From Acidithiobacillus sp. (GTDB taxonomy: Bacteria; Pseudomonadota; Gammaproteobacteria; Acidithiobacillales; Acidithiobacillaceae): a DNA stretch of 64,000 nt. Both the position numbers and the translations under genes were made by a program. Positions within the stretch are counted from its first letter, which is position 1. Each line of letters opens with the position of its first letter. The stretch lies in assembly GCA_028697715.1 (NCBI GenBank), contig JAQVDS010000011.1, forward strand, positions 1 through 64,000. The letters run 5' to 3'. This document shows, in pieces, positions 48,669-57,151 of the stretch. A model generated the notes under the pieces. It had not been told where the DNA came from. It saw only the letters and a list, made by a program, of their open reading frames with translations, and did not search any database.

Positions 48669-49905
48669 AGCGCAACGCCTCTGCCGGATCGACGCGGGAG
48701 GCGCGCCAGGACGGATACAGGGTCGCCAGCCAGCTCATCAGCAGGGCGGCGATGGCCACATGCACCACGTCTGCCGGCTCCAGGCGGGAAGGCAACTGAC
48801 TGATGGAATAGACCTCGGGCGAGAGAAACTGCACGTGGAAGAGCTGCTCGATGAAGGGCACGATGGTCGGGATGTTCAGCGCCAGCAACACGCCACCGAG
48901 CACCCCGAGGGCCGTGCCAAAGACGCCGATGATTACCCCCTGCACCATAAAGATCAGCATGATGCTGCGTGGCCGCGCGCCCAGGGTGCGCAGAATGGCG
49001 ATATCCGGCTCTTTATCGGTCACCACCATCACCAGGGTAGCAACGATATTGAAGGCCGCCACGGCAATGATCAGCGACAGGATAACGAACATCACCAGCT
49101 TTTCCATGGCCAGGGCTTTGAAGAAGTTCTCGTGGGTCTGGGTCCAGTCCTGCACGTAAAAAGCGGGCCCCAGGATCTTTTGCAAACGCGCGGCAAAGGC
49201 AGGCGCAGCAAAGGGATTTTGCAGTTGCAGGCGTAGGCCGGTCACCCCGGAGCCCAGGTTGTAGAGCGCCTGGGCGTCAGGGAGGCTGATGTAAGCCATA
49301 CCGCTGTCGTAGGCGTAGATGCCCACAGAGAAGAGCCCAACGACGGTGAACTGGCGCAGGGTCGGCGTCACCCCCAGGGGCGTAACGCCCCCCTTGGGCG
49401 AAATCAGGGTCACCTTGCTACCGATGGTCGCGCCCAGTTGGCGGGCCAGGGCACTGCCCAGGACGATTCCCCAGGGCTGTTTCTGCAAGGTATCGAGGCT
49501 CCCCGCCTTCATATCTTGCGCCAGACGGTTCACCCGTCCTTCCAGCTGCGGATCGATCCCTTCCACTAGGGCCCCACTCACCAGCCCGTCGTGGGAGAGC
49601 ATGGCCTGGGCCTGGACGTAGGGCGCCACTCCGATCACCCCCTGCACCTGCGAGAGATTTTTTTCCGACTCGCGCCAGTCGAGCACCGGCACCCCGTTGC
49701 CCTGCACGATGACATCGGAGGTAACGGCCAGGATGCGGCTACGCAGGGTGTGGTCAAAGCCATTCATCACCGCCATCACGGTGATCAGGGCAGCCACCCC
49801 GATCACCATACCCAGAATGGCCGTGCCGGTAATGAAGGAAATGAAATGGTTGCGCCGTTTGGCGCGGGTGTAGCGCAGCCCCACCCAGAGCTCGAAAGGG
49901 CTCAT
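48661..49905 (-). CDS. lolC: Lipoprotein-releasing ABC permease, LolC/LolE family
   Basis: 414 residues with one N-terminal helix (about 20-48), a large periplasmic domain, and three C-terminal helices (about 270-300, 310-345 and 375-400). The N terminus [22 protein letters not shown] is typical. Only one LolC/E-type gene is seen with lolD, so it may be the single hybrid permease (LolF) used by some proteobacteria, unless a lolE lies elsewhere. The ATG overlaps the lysS stop. Confidence 0.88.
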   Translation of the reverse strand: MSPFELWVGLRYTRAKRRNHFISFITGTAILGMVIGVAALITVMAVMNGFDHTLRSRILAVTSDVIVQGNGVPVLDWRESEKNLSQVQGVIGVAPYVQAQAMLSHDGLVSGALVEGIDPQLEGRVNRLAQDMKAGSLDTLQKQPWGIVLGSALARQLGATIGSKVTLISPKGGVTPLGVTPTLRQFTVVGLFSVGIYAYDSGMAYISLPDAQALYNLGSGVTGLRLQLQNPFAAPAFAARLQKILGPAFYVQDWTQTHENFFKALAMEKLVMFVILSLIIAVAAFNIVATLVMVVTDKEPDIAILRTLGARPRSIMLIFMVQGVIIGVFGTALGVLGGVLLALNIPTIVPFIEQLFHVQFLSPEVYSISQLPSRLEPADVVHVAIAALLMSWLATLYPSWRASRVDPAEALRYE

Positions 49906-51386
49906 GCCTGCTCGGGCCGCAAATGGGGAAAGAGGATGACCTCGCGGATACTGGGCTGGTCGGCCAGGAGCATCACCAGGCGGTCGATGCCCATGCCCAC
50001 CCCAGCAGTGGGCGGCATGCCATACTCCAGCGCACGGATATAGTCGTGATCGTAGAACATCGCCTCGTCGTCACCGGCCTCCTTGGCTAAGACCTGGGCC
50101 TGAAAGCGTTCGGCCTGATCTTCCGGGTCATTGAGCTCGGAGAACCCATTGGCCAGTTCGCGCCCGGCAATGAAGAGCTCGAAGCGGTCGGTGACTTCGG
50201 GATCGGCGTCATTGGCGCGCGCCAGGGGGCTGACTTCCGTCGGGTATTCGATGATGAAGGTGGGCTGTAATAGTTGCGTTTCGACGGTCTTTTCGAAGAT
50301 CTCGATGAGACGTTTCCCCCAGCCCCAGCCCGCCTGCACCGGCATCCCCAGCTCCTGCAATTTTGCCGCCAGGACTTCGGGATCGCGCAGATTCTTTGCC
50401 CGCAGATCGGGGTTATAGGCTCGCACGGCCTCGGCCACGCTCAAGCGCGCGAAGGCGCCCTCCAGGTCGATCTCCTGTCCCTGATAGACGATCTTCGTCT
50501 GCCCTAATGCAGCCTGTGCTGCTGCACGAATCAGCTGCTCCGTGCGATCCATGGCGATGTGATAATCGGCATAGGCCTCGTACCACTCGAGCATGGTGAA
50601 CTCGGGATTGTGGCGGGTGGAGATGCCCTCGTTGCGGAAATTGCGATTGATTTCAAAGACGCGTTCGACACCGCCGACCACTAGCCGCTTCAGGTAGAGC
50701 TCGGGGGCGATACGCAGATAGAGGGTCATATCGAGGGCATGGTGGTGGGTGACGAAGGGCTTGGCCGTCGCGCCACCGGGGATCGGCTGCATCATCGGCG
50801 TCTCGACCTCAGTAAAGCGCGCCGCTGCCAACCCCTGACGCAACGCCGCCACCGTCGCCGAACGGATCTGGAAGGTGCGCCGCGTCTGCTCGGTAACGAT
50901 GAGGTCCACGTAGCGCTGGCGAAAGCGGGTTTCGGCATCGCTCAGACCATGCCATTTCTCCGGCAGGGGGCGCAGGGCCTTGGCCAGCAATTGCAGGAAA
51001 TGCACGCGCAGGCTCAACTCGCCAGCCTTGGTGCGGAACAGCGTCCCCTCGACCCCGATCACATCACCCAGATCGAGTTCCTTGAACTGCGCGTAGGCAC
51101 CCTCGCCCAGCTCATCGCGGCTGAGAAAGAGCTGCAAGCGACCGCTACCATCCTGGAGATCGGCAAAGCTCGCCTTACCCATCACCCGCCGCGTCATCAG
51201 GCGTCCACCCAGACGGGCGCTGATCGGCTCCTGCTCGAGCGCCGCAGCGTCCATGTCAGCACAGCGCCGTTGCAGATCGCCGGCCTCGGCATCCCGCCGG
51301 AAGGTATTGGGATAGGCACGGCTACCCTCGCGCCAGCGCTGCAGCTTCTCCCAGCGCACCTGCATCTGATCGTTCCGCTCTTCCAT
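49902..51386 (-). CDS. lysS: Lysyl-tRNA synthetase, class II
   Basis: 494 residues: an OB-fold anticodon-binding domain (about 60-170), then the class II catalytic domain. The motifs are FRQRYVDLI (motif 1), [20 protein letters not shown] (motif 2) and the C-terminal [11 protein letters not shown] (motif 3). The ATG follows prfB by 21 bases, the classical prfB-lysS pair. Confidence 0.96.
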   Translation of the reverse strand: MEERNDQMQVRWEKLQRWREGSRAYPNTFRRDAEAGDLQRRCADMDAAALEQEPISARLGGRLMTRRVMGKASFADLQDGSGRLQLFLSRDELGEGAYAQFKELDLGDVIGVEGTLFRTKAGELSLRVHFLQLLAKALRPLPEKWHGLSDAETRFRQRYVDLIVTEQTRRTFQIRSATVAALRQGLAAARFTEVETPMMQPIPGGATAKPFVTHHHALDMTLYLRIAPELYLKRLVVGGVERVFEINRNFRNEGISTRHNPEFTMLEWYEAYADYHIAMDRTEQLIRAAAQAALGQTKIVYQGQEIDLEGAFARLSVAEAVRAYNPDLRAKNLRDPEVLAAKLQELGMPVQAGWGWGKRLIEIFEKTVETQLLQPTFIIEYPTEVSPLARANDADPEVTDRFELFIAGRELANGFSELNDPEDQAERFQAQVLAKEAGDDEAMFYDHDYIRALEYGMPPTAGVGMGIDRLVMLLADQPSIREVILFPHLRPEQA

Positions 51387-51407
51387 GCCTTGTCCTCGTT
51401 CCCTGCC

Positions 51408-52506
51408 TCAGAGTCCGGCCTTCAGGGCCGCCTCGATGAAAATATCCAGACCACCATCGAGCACCTTTTGCGTATCGCCCACTTCGACACTGGTACGCAG
51501 GTCTTTGATCCGTGACTGATCCAGCACGTAGGAGCGGATCTGATGCCCCCAGCCGATATCGCTCTTGCTCTCTTCCAACGCCTGCTTTTCCGCTTCCCGC
51601 TTTTTCAGCTCCATCTCGTAAAGCTTGGAGCGCAACATGCGCATCGCCTCGGCGCGGTTCTTGTGCTGCGAACGATCGGCCTGGCAGGCCACCACGATAC
51701 CCGTTGGCACGTGCGTGATACGCACCGCCGAGTCGGTCTTGTTGATGTGCTGACCGCCAGCGCCGCTGGCGCGATAGGTGTCTACATTGAGGTCCGCAGG
51801 GTTGATTTCGATTTCGAAGCTGTCGTCGATCTCGGGATAGATAAAGACACTGGCAAAACTGGTGTGACGACGGTTACCGGAATCGAAGGGCGACTTGCGC
51901 ACCAGACGATGGACTCCGGTTTCCGTGCGCAGCCAGCCGAAGGCATGATCGCCTTTTACGTGGATACTCGCCGATTTGATCCCTGCCACTTCTCCTTCCG
52001 AGACTTCCACCAGCTCGGCGGCGAACCCATGCGCCTCCGCCCAACGCAGGTACATGCGCAGAATCATTTCCGCCCAGTCTTGCGCCTCTGTGCCACCGGC
52101 ACCTGCCTGGATGTCGACGAAACAGTCGGCGGCATCGTGCGGACCAGAGAACATCCGCTGGAACTCCAGCTTCTCCACCGCTGCCAGGGCCTGATCGAGA
52201 TCGGCATCGACGGCTGCCAGAAGCTCCGCGTCATTTTCGCCCAGGGCCAGTTCCAGCATCTCGGCGCTGTCGGCGACCTTGGTGGCGAGCTCATCCATCG
52301 GCCGCACGATGGCCTCTAGGCTGGCACGCTCCCGCCCCAGTTCCTGTGCCTTCTCCGGCTGGTTCCAGATCGCGGGATCCTCGAGCTCCCGTCCGACTTC
52401 TTCTAATCGGCCCCGCTTTTCTTCGAGGTCAAAGATACCCCCTCAGGCCGTCCAAGCGGGCCTGGAGATCGTCGCGCAGGGCGCGTATCTCATTCACTTC
52501 ACGCAT
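51408..52506 (-). CDS. prfB: Peptide chain release factor 2 (with programmed +1 frameshift)
   Basis: Terminates translation at UGA and UAA. The start ATG at 52506 opens a short frame ([10 protein letters not shown] ...) that meets UGA at 52431. Translation then continues one base over into the long frame. With the shift the product is 365 residues, exactly the E. coli RF2 length. The main frame carries the tripeptide anticodon SPF ([11 protein letters not shown]) and the catalytic GGQ ([12 protein letters not shown]). Confidence 0.95.
52428..52443 (-). promoter_or_regulatory. prfB programmed frameshift site
   Basis: AGGGGGTATCTTTGAC on the minus strand: an internal Shine-Dalgarno, then slippery CTT T followed by the UGA stop. 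Low RF2 lets ribosomes slip +1, giving autoregulation. The match to the canonical site is complete. Confidence 0.95.
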
Positions 52507-52679
52507 CGCAAATCCTTGTCTCGTGAGACTCCAGACCATGATCTGCCTGGCGCCAAAGGCGCATAGTATGCGCAAAGATTGCTCTAACGACCAGCACCGA
52601 GAAACATCTGCTACCCGAAGGCACGGATCTGTTTCACCGGATCGCGTTCATTGAAACCGAAGCGAAAGCGTTTCAAGGT

Positions 52680-52699
52680 CGGTCTGGTCAATCAGACCG
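52680..52699. other. Hairpin in the prfB-formylglutathione hydrolase gap
   Basis: A perfect 7-bp inverted repeat CGGTCTG/CAGACCG with a 6-base loop, 76 bases past the hydrolase stop. There is no T run on either side, so it is at best a weak or factor-assisted terminator. The rest of 52507-52774 holds no gene, and should contain the prfB promoter, which I could not place with confidence. Confidence 0.35.
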
Positions 52700-52774
52700 T
52701 CAGGGGAGGACTGCGGGTCGTTTCCAGGACCGGTCCCGTAAACGGACGATGCCGAGCCTGGTGAAGAGACAAGC

Positions 52775-53620
52775 TCACACCTGTAGCGCCGCCGCGTGGT
52801 GCCGCAGGTGCTCTTCCATAAAGCTGGAGATAAAATAATAACTATGGTCATAACCAGCGTGCTCGCGATAGCGGAGCGGCTGCCCGGCCTCGGCGCAGGC
52901 GGCAGAAAAAATCTCCGGCCGCAGTTGTTCTTTTAAAAAGGGATCGGCCAAGCCTTGATCCACCAAAATTTCTCCCGGGAATCTTTGGCGCAGCACTAAT
53001 CTGCTGGCATCCCATTCCGCCCAGGCTTGACGGTCTTCCCCGAGATAACCGGTGAAGGCCTTCTCTCCCCAAGGCACCTGGCCGGGAGCCGAGACGGGAG
53101 CAAAAGCCGAAACGGAACGATAGCGCTGCGGTTCGCGCAGGGCACAGATCAACGCGCCATGCCCACCCATGGAGTGGCCCATGATGCTCGCCCGCGTCGC
53201 ATCCACGGAAAACTCCTGCGCCAGGAGAGCGGGTAGTTCCTCGGTCACATAGTCATACATCTGGTAGTGCTGCTGCCAGGGGGCCTGCGCAGCACGCAGA
53301 TAAAAACCCGCACCCATACCAAAATCCCAATGGGCATCATCACCGGGCAGACGCGCCTCGCGCGGGCTGGTATCCGGCGCCACCAGGATCAGCCCCAGCT
53401 CGGCAGCCCAACGCTGGGCGCCCGCCTTGATGAGAAAGGTTTCCTCGGTGCAGGTGAGGCCAGCGAGGTAATACAGCACGGGCAGCCGCTCTTTCTGTGC
53501 CTGCGGCGGCAGGTAGACTGCAAAGCGCATGGGCGTCTGACAAGCGCTGGAGAAATGACGAAAGCGCCTGACGCTGCCGGCAAAGCAGCGATTTTCGGCA
53601 ACACATTCGAGCTCCATCAT
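52775..53620 (-). CDS. fghA: S-formylglutathione hydrolase
   Basis: 281-residue esterase of the formaldehyde oxidation route, splitting S-formylglutathione to formate and glutathione. It has the alpha/beta-hydrolase nucleophile elbow GHSMGGHG with Ser150, the family segment YLAGLTCTEE, and the acid/His in the C terminus (REHAGYDHSYYF). It lies 5 bases behind the dehydrogenase gene, so the two make one operon. Confidence 0.93.
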   Translation of the reverse strand: MMELECVAENRCFAGSVRRFRHFSSACQTPMRFAVYLPPQAQKERLPVLYYLAGLTCTEETFLIKAGAQRWAAELGLILVAPDTSPREARLPGDDAHWDFGMGAGFYLRAAQAPWQQHYQMYDYVTEELPALLAQEFSVDATRASIMGHSMGGHGALICALREPQRYRSVSAFAPVSAPGQVPWGEKAFTGYLGEDRQAWAEWDASRLVLRQRFPGEILVDQGLADPFLKEQLRPEIFSAACAEAGQPLRYREHAGYDHSYYFISSFMEEHLRHHAAALQV

Positions 53621-53625
53621 CGCCC

Positions 53626-54735
53626 TCAGAAGGTAATGACGCTGCGAATCGACTTGCCTTCGTGCATGAGGTCGAAGGCCTCATTGATCTGTTCAAGCGG
53701 CATCACATGGGTGATGAGGTCGTCGATATTGATCTTGCCATCCATGTACCAATCGACGATCTTCGGCACATCGGTACGCCCGCGCGCACCCCCGAAGGCT
53801 GAGCCGCGCCAGTTGCGTCCGGTCACCAGCTGGAAAGGCCGAGTGCTGATTTCTTCGCCGGCACCCGCCACGCCGATGATCACCGAGGTACCCCAGCCCT
53901 TGTGCGCGCACTCCAGGGCCTGACGCATCAACTGCGTATTCCCCACGCACTCGAAGGTGTAATCTGCTCCACCGCCGGTCAAGCTCACCAGGTAGGGAAC
54001 CAGATCGCCCTCGACTTCCTTGGGGTTGACGAAATGGGTCATCCCAAATTTTTCAGCCAAAGCGCGCTTGCCGGGATTGACGTCGACACCAACGATCATG
54101 TCCGCGCCGACCATCCGCGCTCCCTGGATGACGTTCAAGCCAATGCCGCCCAGACCAAAAACCACCACCTTGCTGCCGGCCTCCACCTTGGCGGTAAAAA
54201 CCACCGCGCCGATACCCGTGGTCACGCCACAACCGATGTAACAAACCTTTTCGAAAGGGGCATCCTCGCGAATCTTGGCTACGGCGATCTCCGGCAACAC
54301 CGTGTAATTGGCAAAGGTAGATGTCCCCATGTAGTGATGCAGCATTTTGCCATTCAGCGAGAAGCGACTGGTGCCGTCGGGCATTAAGCCTTTGCCCTGG
54401 GTCGAGCGGATGGCCTGACAGAGATTGGTTTTGGGATTGAGGCAATACTCACACTCGCGGCATTCCGGGGTGTAGAGAGGGATGACATGGTCACCCGGCT
54501 TGAGCGAACGCACATTGGGCCCGACCTCGACCACCACCCCTGCCCCTTCGTGGCCGAGGATGGCGGGGAAGAGCCCCTCCGGATCGGCCCCGGAAAGGGT
54601 GTAGGCGTCTGTATGGCAAACGCCCGTGGCCTTGATTTCGATCAGCACCTCGCCGCTTTTTGGTCCTTCCAATTGCACGGTTTCGATAGAGAGAGGCTGC
54701 TGGGGGGCGAAGGCTACGGCTGCACGAACGTCCAT
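53626..54735 (-). CDS. frmA: S-(hydroxymethyl)glutathione dehydrogenase (class III alcohol dehydrogenase)
   Basis: A 369-residue zinc-dependent medium-chain dehydrogenase that oxidises the formaldehyde-glutathione adduct. Catalytic zinc ligands include Cys40 (GVCHTD) and His62/Glu63 (GHEGAG). The structural zinc Cys cluster [15 protein letters not shown] is intact. The NAD site is [10 protein letters not shown]. Members also reduce S-nitrosoglutathione. It is divergent from the copper receptor gene. Confidence 0.95.
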   Translation of the reverse strand: MDVRAAVAFAPQQPLSIETVQLEGPKSGEVLIEIKATGVCHTDAYTLSGADPEGLFPAILGHEGAGVVVEVGPNVRSLKPGDHVIPLYTPECRECEYCLNPKTNLCQAIRSTQGKGLMPDGTSRFSLNGKMLHHYMGTSTFANYTVLPEIAVAKIREDAPFEKVCYIGCGVTTGIGAVVFTAKVEAGSKVVVFGLGGIGLNVIQGARMVGADMIVGVDVNPGKRALAEKFGMTHFVNPKEVEGDLVPYLVSLTGGGADYTFECVGNTQLMRQALECAHKGWGTSVIIGVAGAGEEISTRPFQLVTGRNWRGSAFGGARGRTDVPKIVDWYMDGKINIDDLITHVMPLEQINEAFDLMHEGKSIRSVITF

Positions 54736-54763
54736 GGGATCTCCGAAGTTAAGGAATAAAAGA

Positions 54764-54793
54764 AAGATACCATCCGGTATGTAAGCTTGGCAA
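54764..54793 (-). promoter_or_regulatory. Possible frmA promoter with operator-like dyad
   Basis: Minus strand TTGCCA (54793-54788) and TATCTT (54769-54764), spacer 18. ATACC-ATCC-GGTAT (54767-54780) is a dyad lying inside the spacer next to the -10, where a repressor would block transcription. No FrmR-type gene is in the window. Confidence 0.4.
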
Positions 54794-54954
54794 ACTTCGT
54801 CCGAAAAACCGACATATCAGAATATAGCCATTTATTAACTATAAAATGAAAATTTTACTTTATAGATAATCTTGTCTTAAGTACAAATTAAAACTTTCCA
54901 TTCGCCAAAATATTACTTCCAATAGATCATGCAGAAAACCTTGGAGTGAACAAC

Positions 54955-57138
54955 ATGACCCTAAAAACACTCAGATTTGCGATTTATCTGGCGATGATTG
55001 CGGCGAGCGTACGGGCCGGCGCGAAAACCGCCGAGCCCAGCAATATCGACCCCACTCCTCTCCTAGTACAGGTACAGGTGCACAATAGCGCCGAGATCGG
55101 GCAGCAGACGGAAACATTCACGCACCCCGCCAGCGGTGCCGACAGCAGCCACCTGCTCGACTTTGTGAGCGGCGCACAGAGTGTCGCCTCGGGTGGCGTT
55201 TCTGCCTTGCCCTATCTGAATGGCCTGGCGAGCGATAATCTCAATCTGCGGGTGGACGGCATCTCGATTCCTAATGCCTGCCCCAACCAGATGATCCCGC
55301 CCCTGTCGTATCTGCCGCCCAGCCAGATCGGCAAAATCGAAGTCTATCCCACGGTAGCGCCGGTAAGTGTCAGCAACAACGCCATGGGTGGCACGATCCT
55401 GGTTTCCGCAGAGGCACCCATCTTTGCCAGCCCAACACAGAAATATAGCTATGGCGGCAGCGTTGGCGCTTTCTATCAAAGCAATGGCAATATTCATGGA
55501 GAAAATCTCTCCATATATGGCGCCACGCCGCATTTTTCCATTCAGTATGCTGGCAGTCTCAGCCAGGGTGACAATTATCAGGCCGGCAAGGGATTCAAAC
55601 CCGCGACATCCAGTATTCCGGCAAAAACCGTGGGCTCCAGCGCTTTCCGCAGCGAAAACCAGAGCGTGACCCTGGCCGGTCATTGGGATACTCAGGAACT
55701 CACTCTGCGCATCAGTCACCAGCACATTCCCTATGAGGGCTACCCCAACGTGCGTATGGACCTGACCGATAACCAGCAGGCCAGTTTCAATCTGCACTAT
55801 CGCGGTGGCTTTCACTGGGGCTTTGTCGATGCCCGAGTCTACAATGTTCTGATCCAGCACGAGATGAATTTCCTGCCGGACAAAGTCACCGCCATGGCGG
55901 CAGAGATGCCCATGTATTCCCAGGGGGTGAAAAATGGTCTGCGTCTGGAGTTCGGGCTGGATCTCAGCCCACAGGATCTGCTGCGTACCGGCATCGAGGT
56001 TGCACGCTATCACTTGAACGATTGGTGGACGCCAGTGCCGGGTAGCCGGATGATGGGCCCGGATACCTTCTGGAATATCCGCGACGGTCGGCAGAATCAC
56101 TACGATGCCTTTGCCGACTGGTCGCACCATTGGAATCCAGAGTGGATGAGCCGCCTGGGCCTGCGTTTCGCTGCGGTAGACATGAACAGCGGGCCGGTGC
56201 AGGGCTACAACCCTATGATGTATGGGAATCCGGCCATGCCGGGCTCGGTGCCAGGGCAATTCAATGCCGCTGATCGCTCCCGTAGTTTCAGCAACTGGGA
56301 TCTCAGCGCCATTCTCCAGTACCACCCTACTGCCGCGACGGCCCTGGAGCTGGGCTACGCACGCAACGTTCAGGCACCCAGCCTCTATGAGCTCTACCCC
56401 TGGTCCAGCAACCAGATGGCGATGTTCATGAACAGCTTCTCCGGAGATGGCAACGGTTACATCGGCAACCTGCACCTGCGCGCCCAGACCAGCAACACCA
56501 TCAGCGCCAGCCTCCACCTGCAGGAAGTCCACTGGGATCTACGGGTCACCCCCTATGTGAACTACATCCAGAACTACATCGGTGTCGAGCGCTGCCCAAC
56601 GAACTTGGGCGGCGCCTGCACCATCGCCAACCGCGACGCAGAAAGCGGCTTCGTAAACTTGCAATACCGCAACCAGAATGTCCTGATCTGGGGGGTCAAC
56701 CTGCAAGGGCAGACACTACTGCTGCACAGCCAGCAGTGGGGGGACTTTTTCCTCGACGGAAAGATGGCGTATACCCGAGGTGAGAATCTCAGCCTCGACG
56801 TACCGCTCTACCGGATCATGCCCCTCAACGGCAGCCTCACCCTGCACCAGGACTGGGGGCACTGGGAAAACTGGATCCGCGAGACCCTGGTCGCCAGCAA
56901 GACCCGGGTCGATCCCCTGCGCAATGAGCTGCAGACACCGGGCTATGGGCTCCTGGAGCTGGGCACACGCTATCGCTCCGGTCCCTGGCAGGCCAGTCTG
57001 CGCCTGGAAAACCTGCTCAACCAGCTCTACTATCAGCCCCTCGGCGGGGTGTACCTGGGACAGAAGCCATTTGTTTATGGCATCCCGCTACCCGGCCCGG
57101 GGCGGTCGGTGAACCTCGATCTCCGTTATCAGTTTTGA
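54955..57138 (+). CDS. TonB-dependent outer-membrane receptor, OprC/NosA copper type
   Basis: A 727-residue outer-membrane barrel with an N-terminal plug (about 40-160) and a C-terminal FDLRYQF-like end (NLDLRYQF). Like the copper receptor OprC, it has the plug motif CPNQM (Cys109, Met113) and, in the barrel, QHEM with His302 and Met304, the CxxxM plus HxM copper-binding arrangement. The barrel is also Met-rich (NPMMYGNPAM, NQMAMFMNSF). The ATG at 54955 has GGAG 8 bases upstream. It is probably used to take in copper. The upstream gap is AT-rich with a CTATAAA/TTTATAG dyad (about 54839-54865). Confidence 0.78.
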   Translation: MTLKTLRFAIYLAMIAASVRAGAKTAEPSNIDPTPLLVQVQVHNSAEIGQQTETFTHPASGADSSHLLDFVSGAQSVASGGVSALPYLNGLASDNLNLRVDGISIPNACPNQMIPPLSYLPPSQIGKIEVYPTVAPVSVSNNAMGGTILVSAEAPIFASPTQKYSYGGSVGAFYQSNGNIHGENLSIYGATPHFSIQYAGSLSQGDNYQAGKGFKPATSSIPAKTVGSSAFRSENQSVTLAGHWDTQELTLRISHQHIPYEGYPNVRMDLTDNQQASFNLHYRGGFHWGFVDARVYNVLIQHEMNFLPDKVTAMAAEMPMYSQGVKNGLRLEFGLDLSPQDLLRTGIEVARYHLNDWWTPVPGSRMMGPDTFWNIRDGRQNHYDAFADWSHHWNPEWMSRLGLRFAAVDMNSGPVQGYNPMMYGNPAMPGSVPGQFNAADRSRSFSNWDLSAILQYHPTAATALELGYARNVQAPSLYELYPWSSNQMAMFMNSFSGDGNGYIGNLHLRAQTSNTISASLHLQEVHWDLRVTPYVNYIQNYIGVERCPTNLGGACTIANRDAESGFVNLQYRNQNVLIWGVNLQGQTLLLHSQQWGDFFLDGKMAYTRGENLSLDVPLYRIMPLNGSLTLHQDWGHWENWIRETLVASKTRVDPLRNELQTPGYGLLELGTRYRSGPWQASLRLENLLNQLYYQPLGGVYLGQKPFVYGIPLPGPGRSVNLDLRYQF

Positions 57139-57151
57139 GATCGTAGTCCGA

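Noticed and set aside
55063-56532. 489-codon minus-strand frame inside the copper receptor
   Set aside because: Antisense shadow of a clear outer-membrane barrel; no known family.
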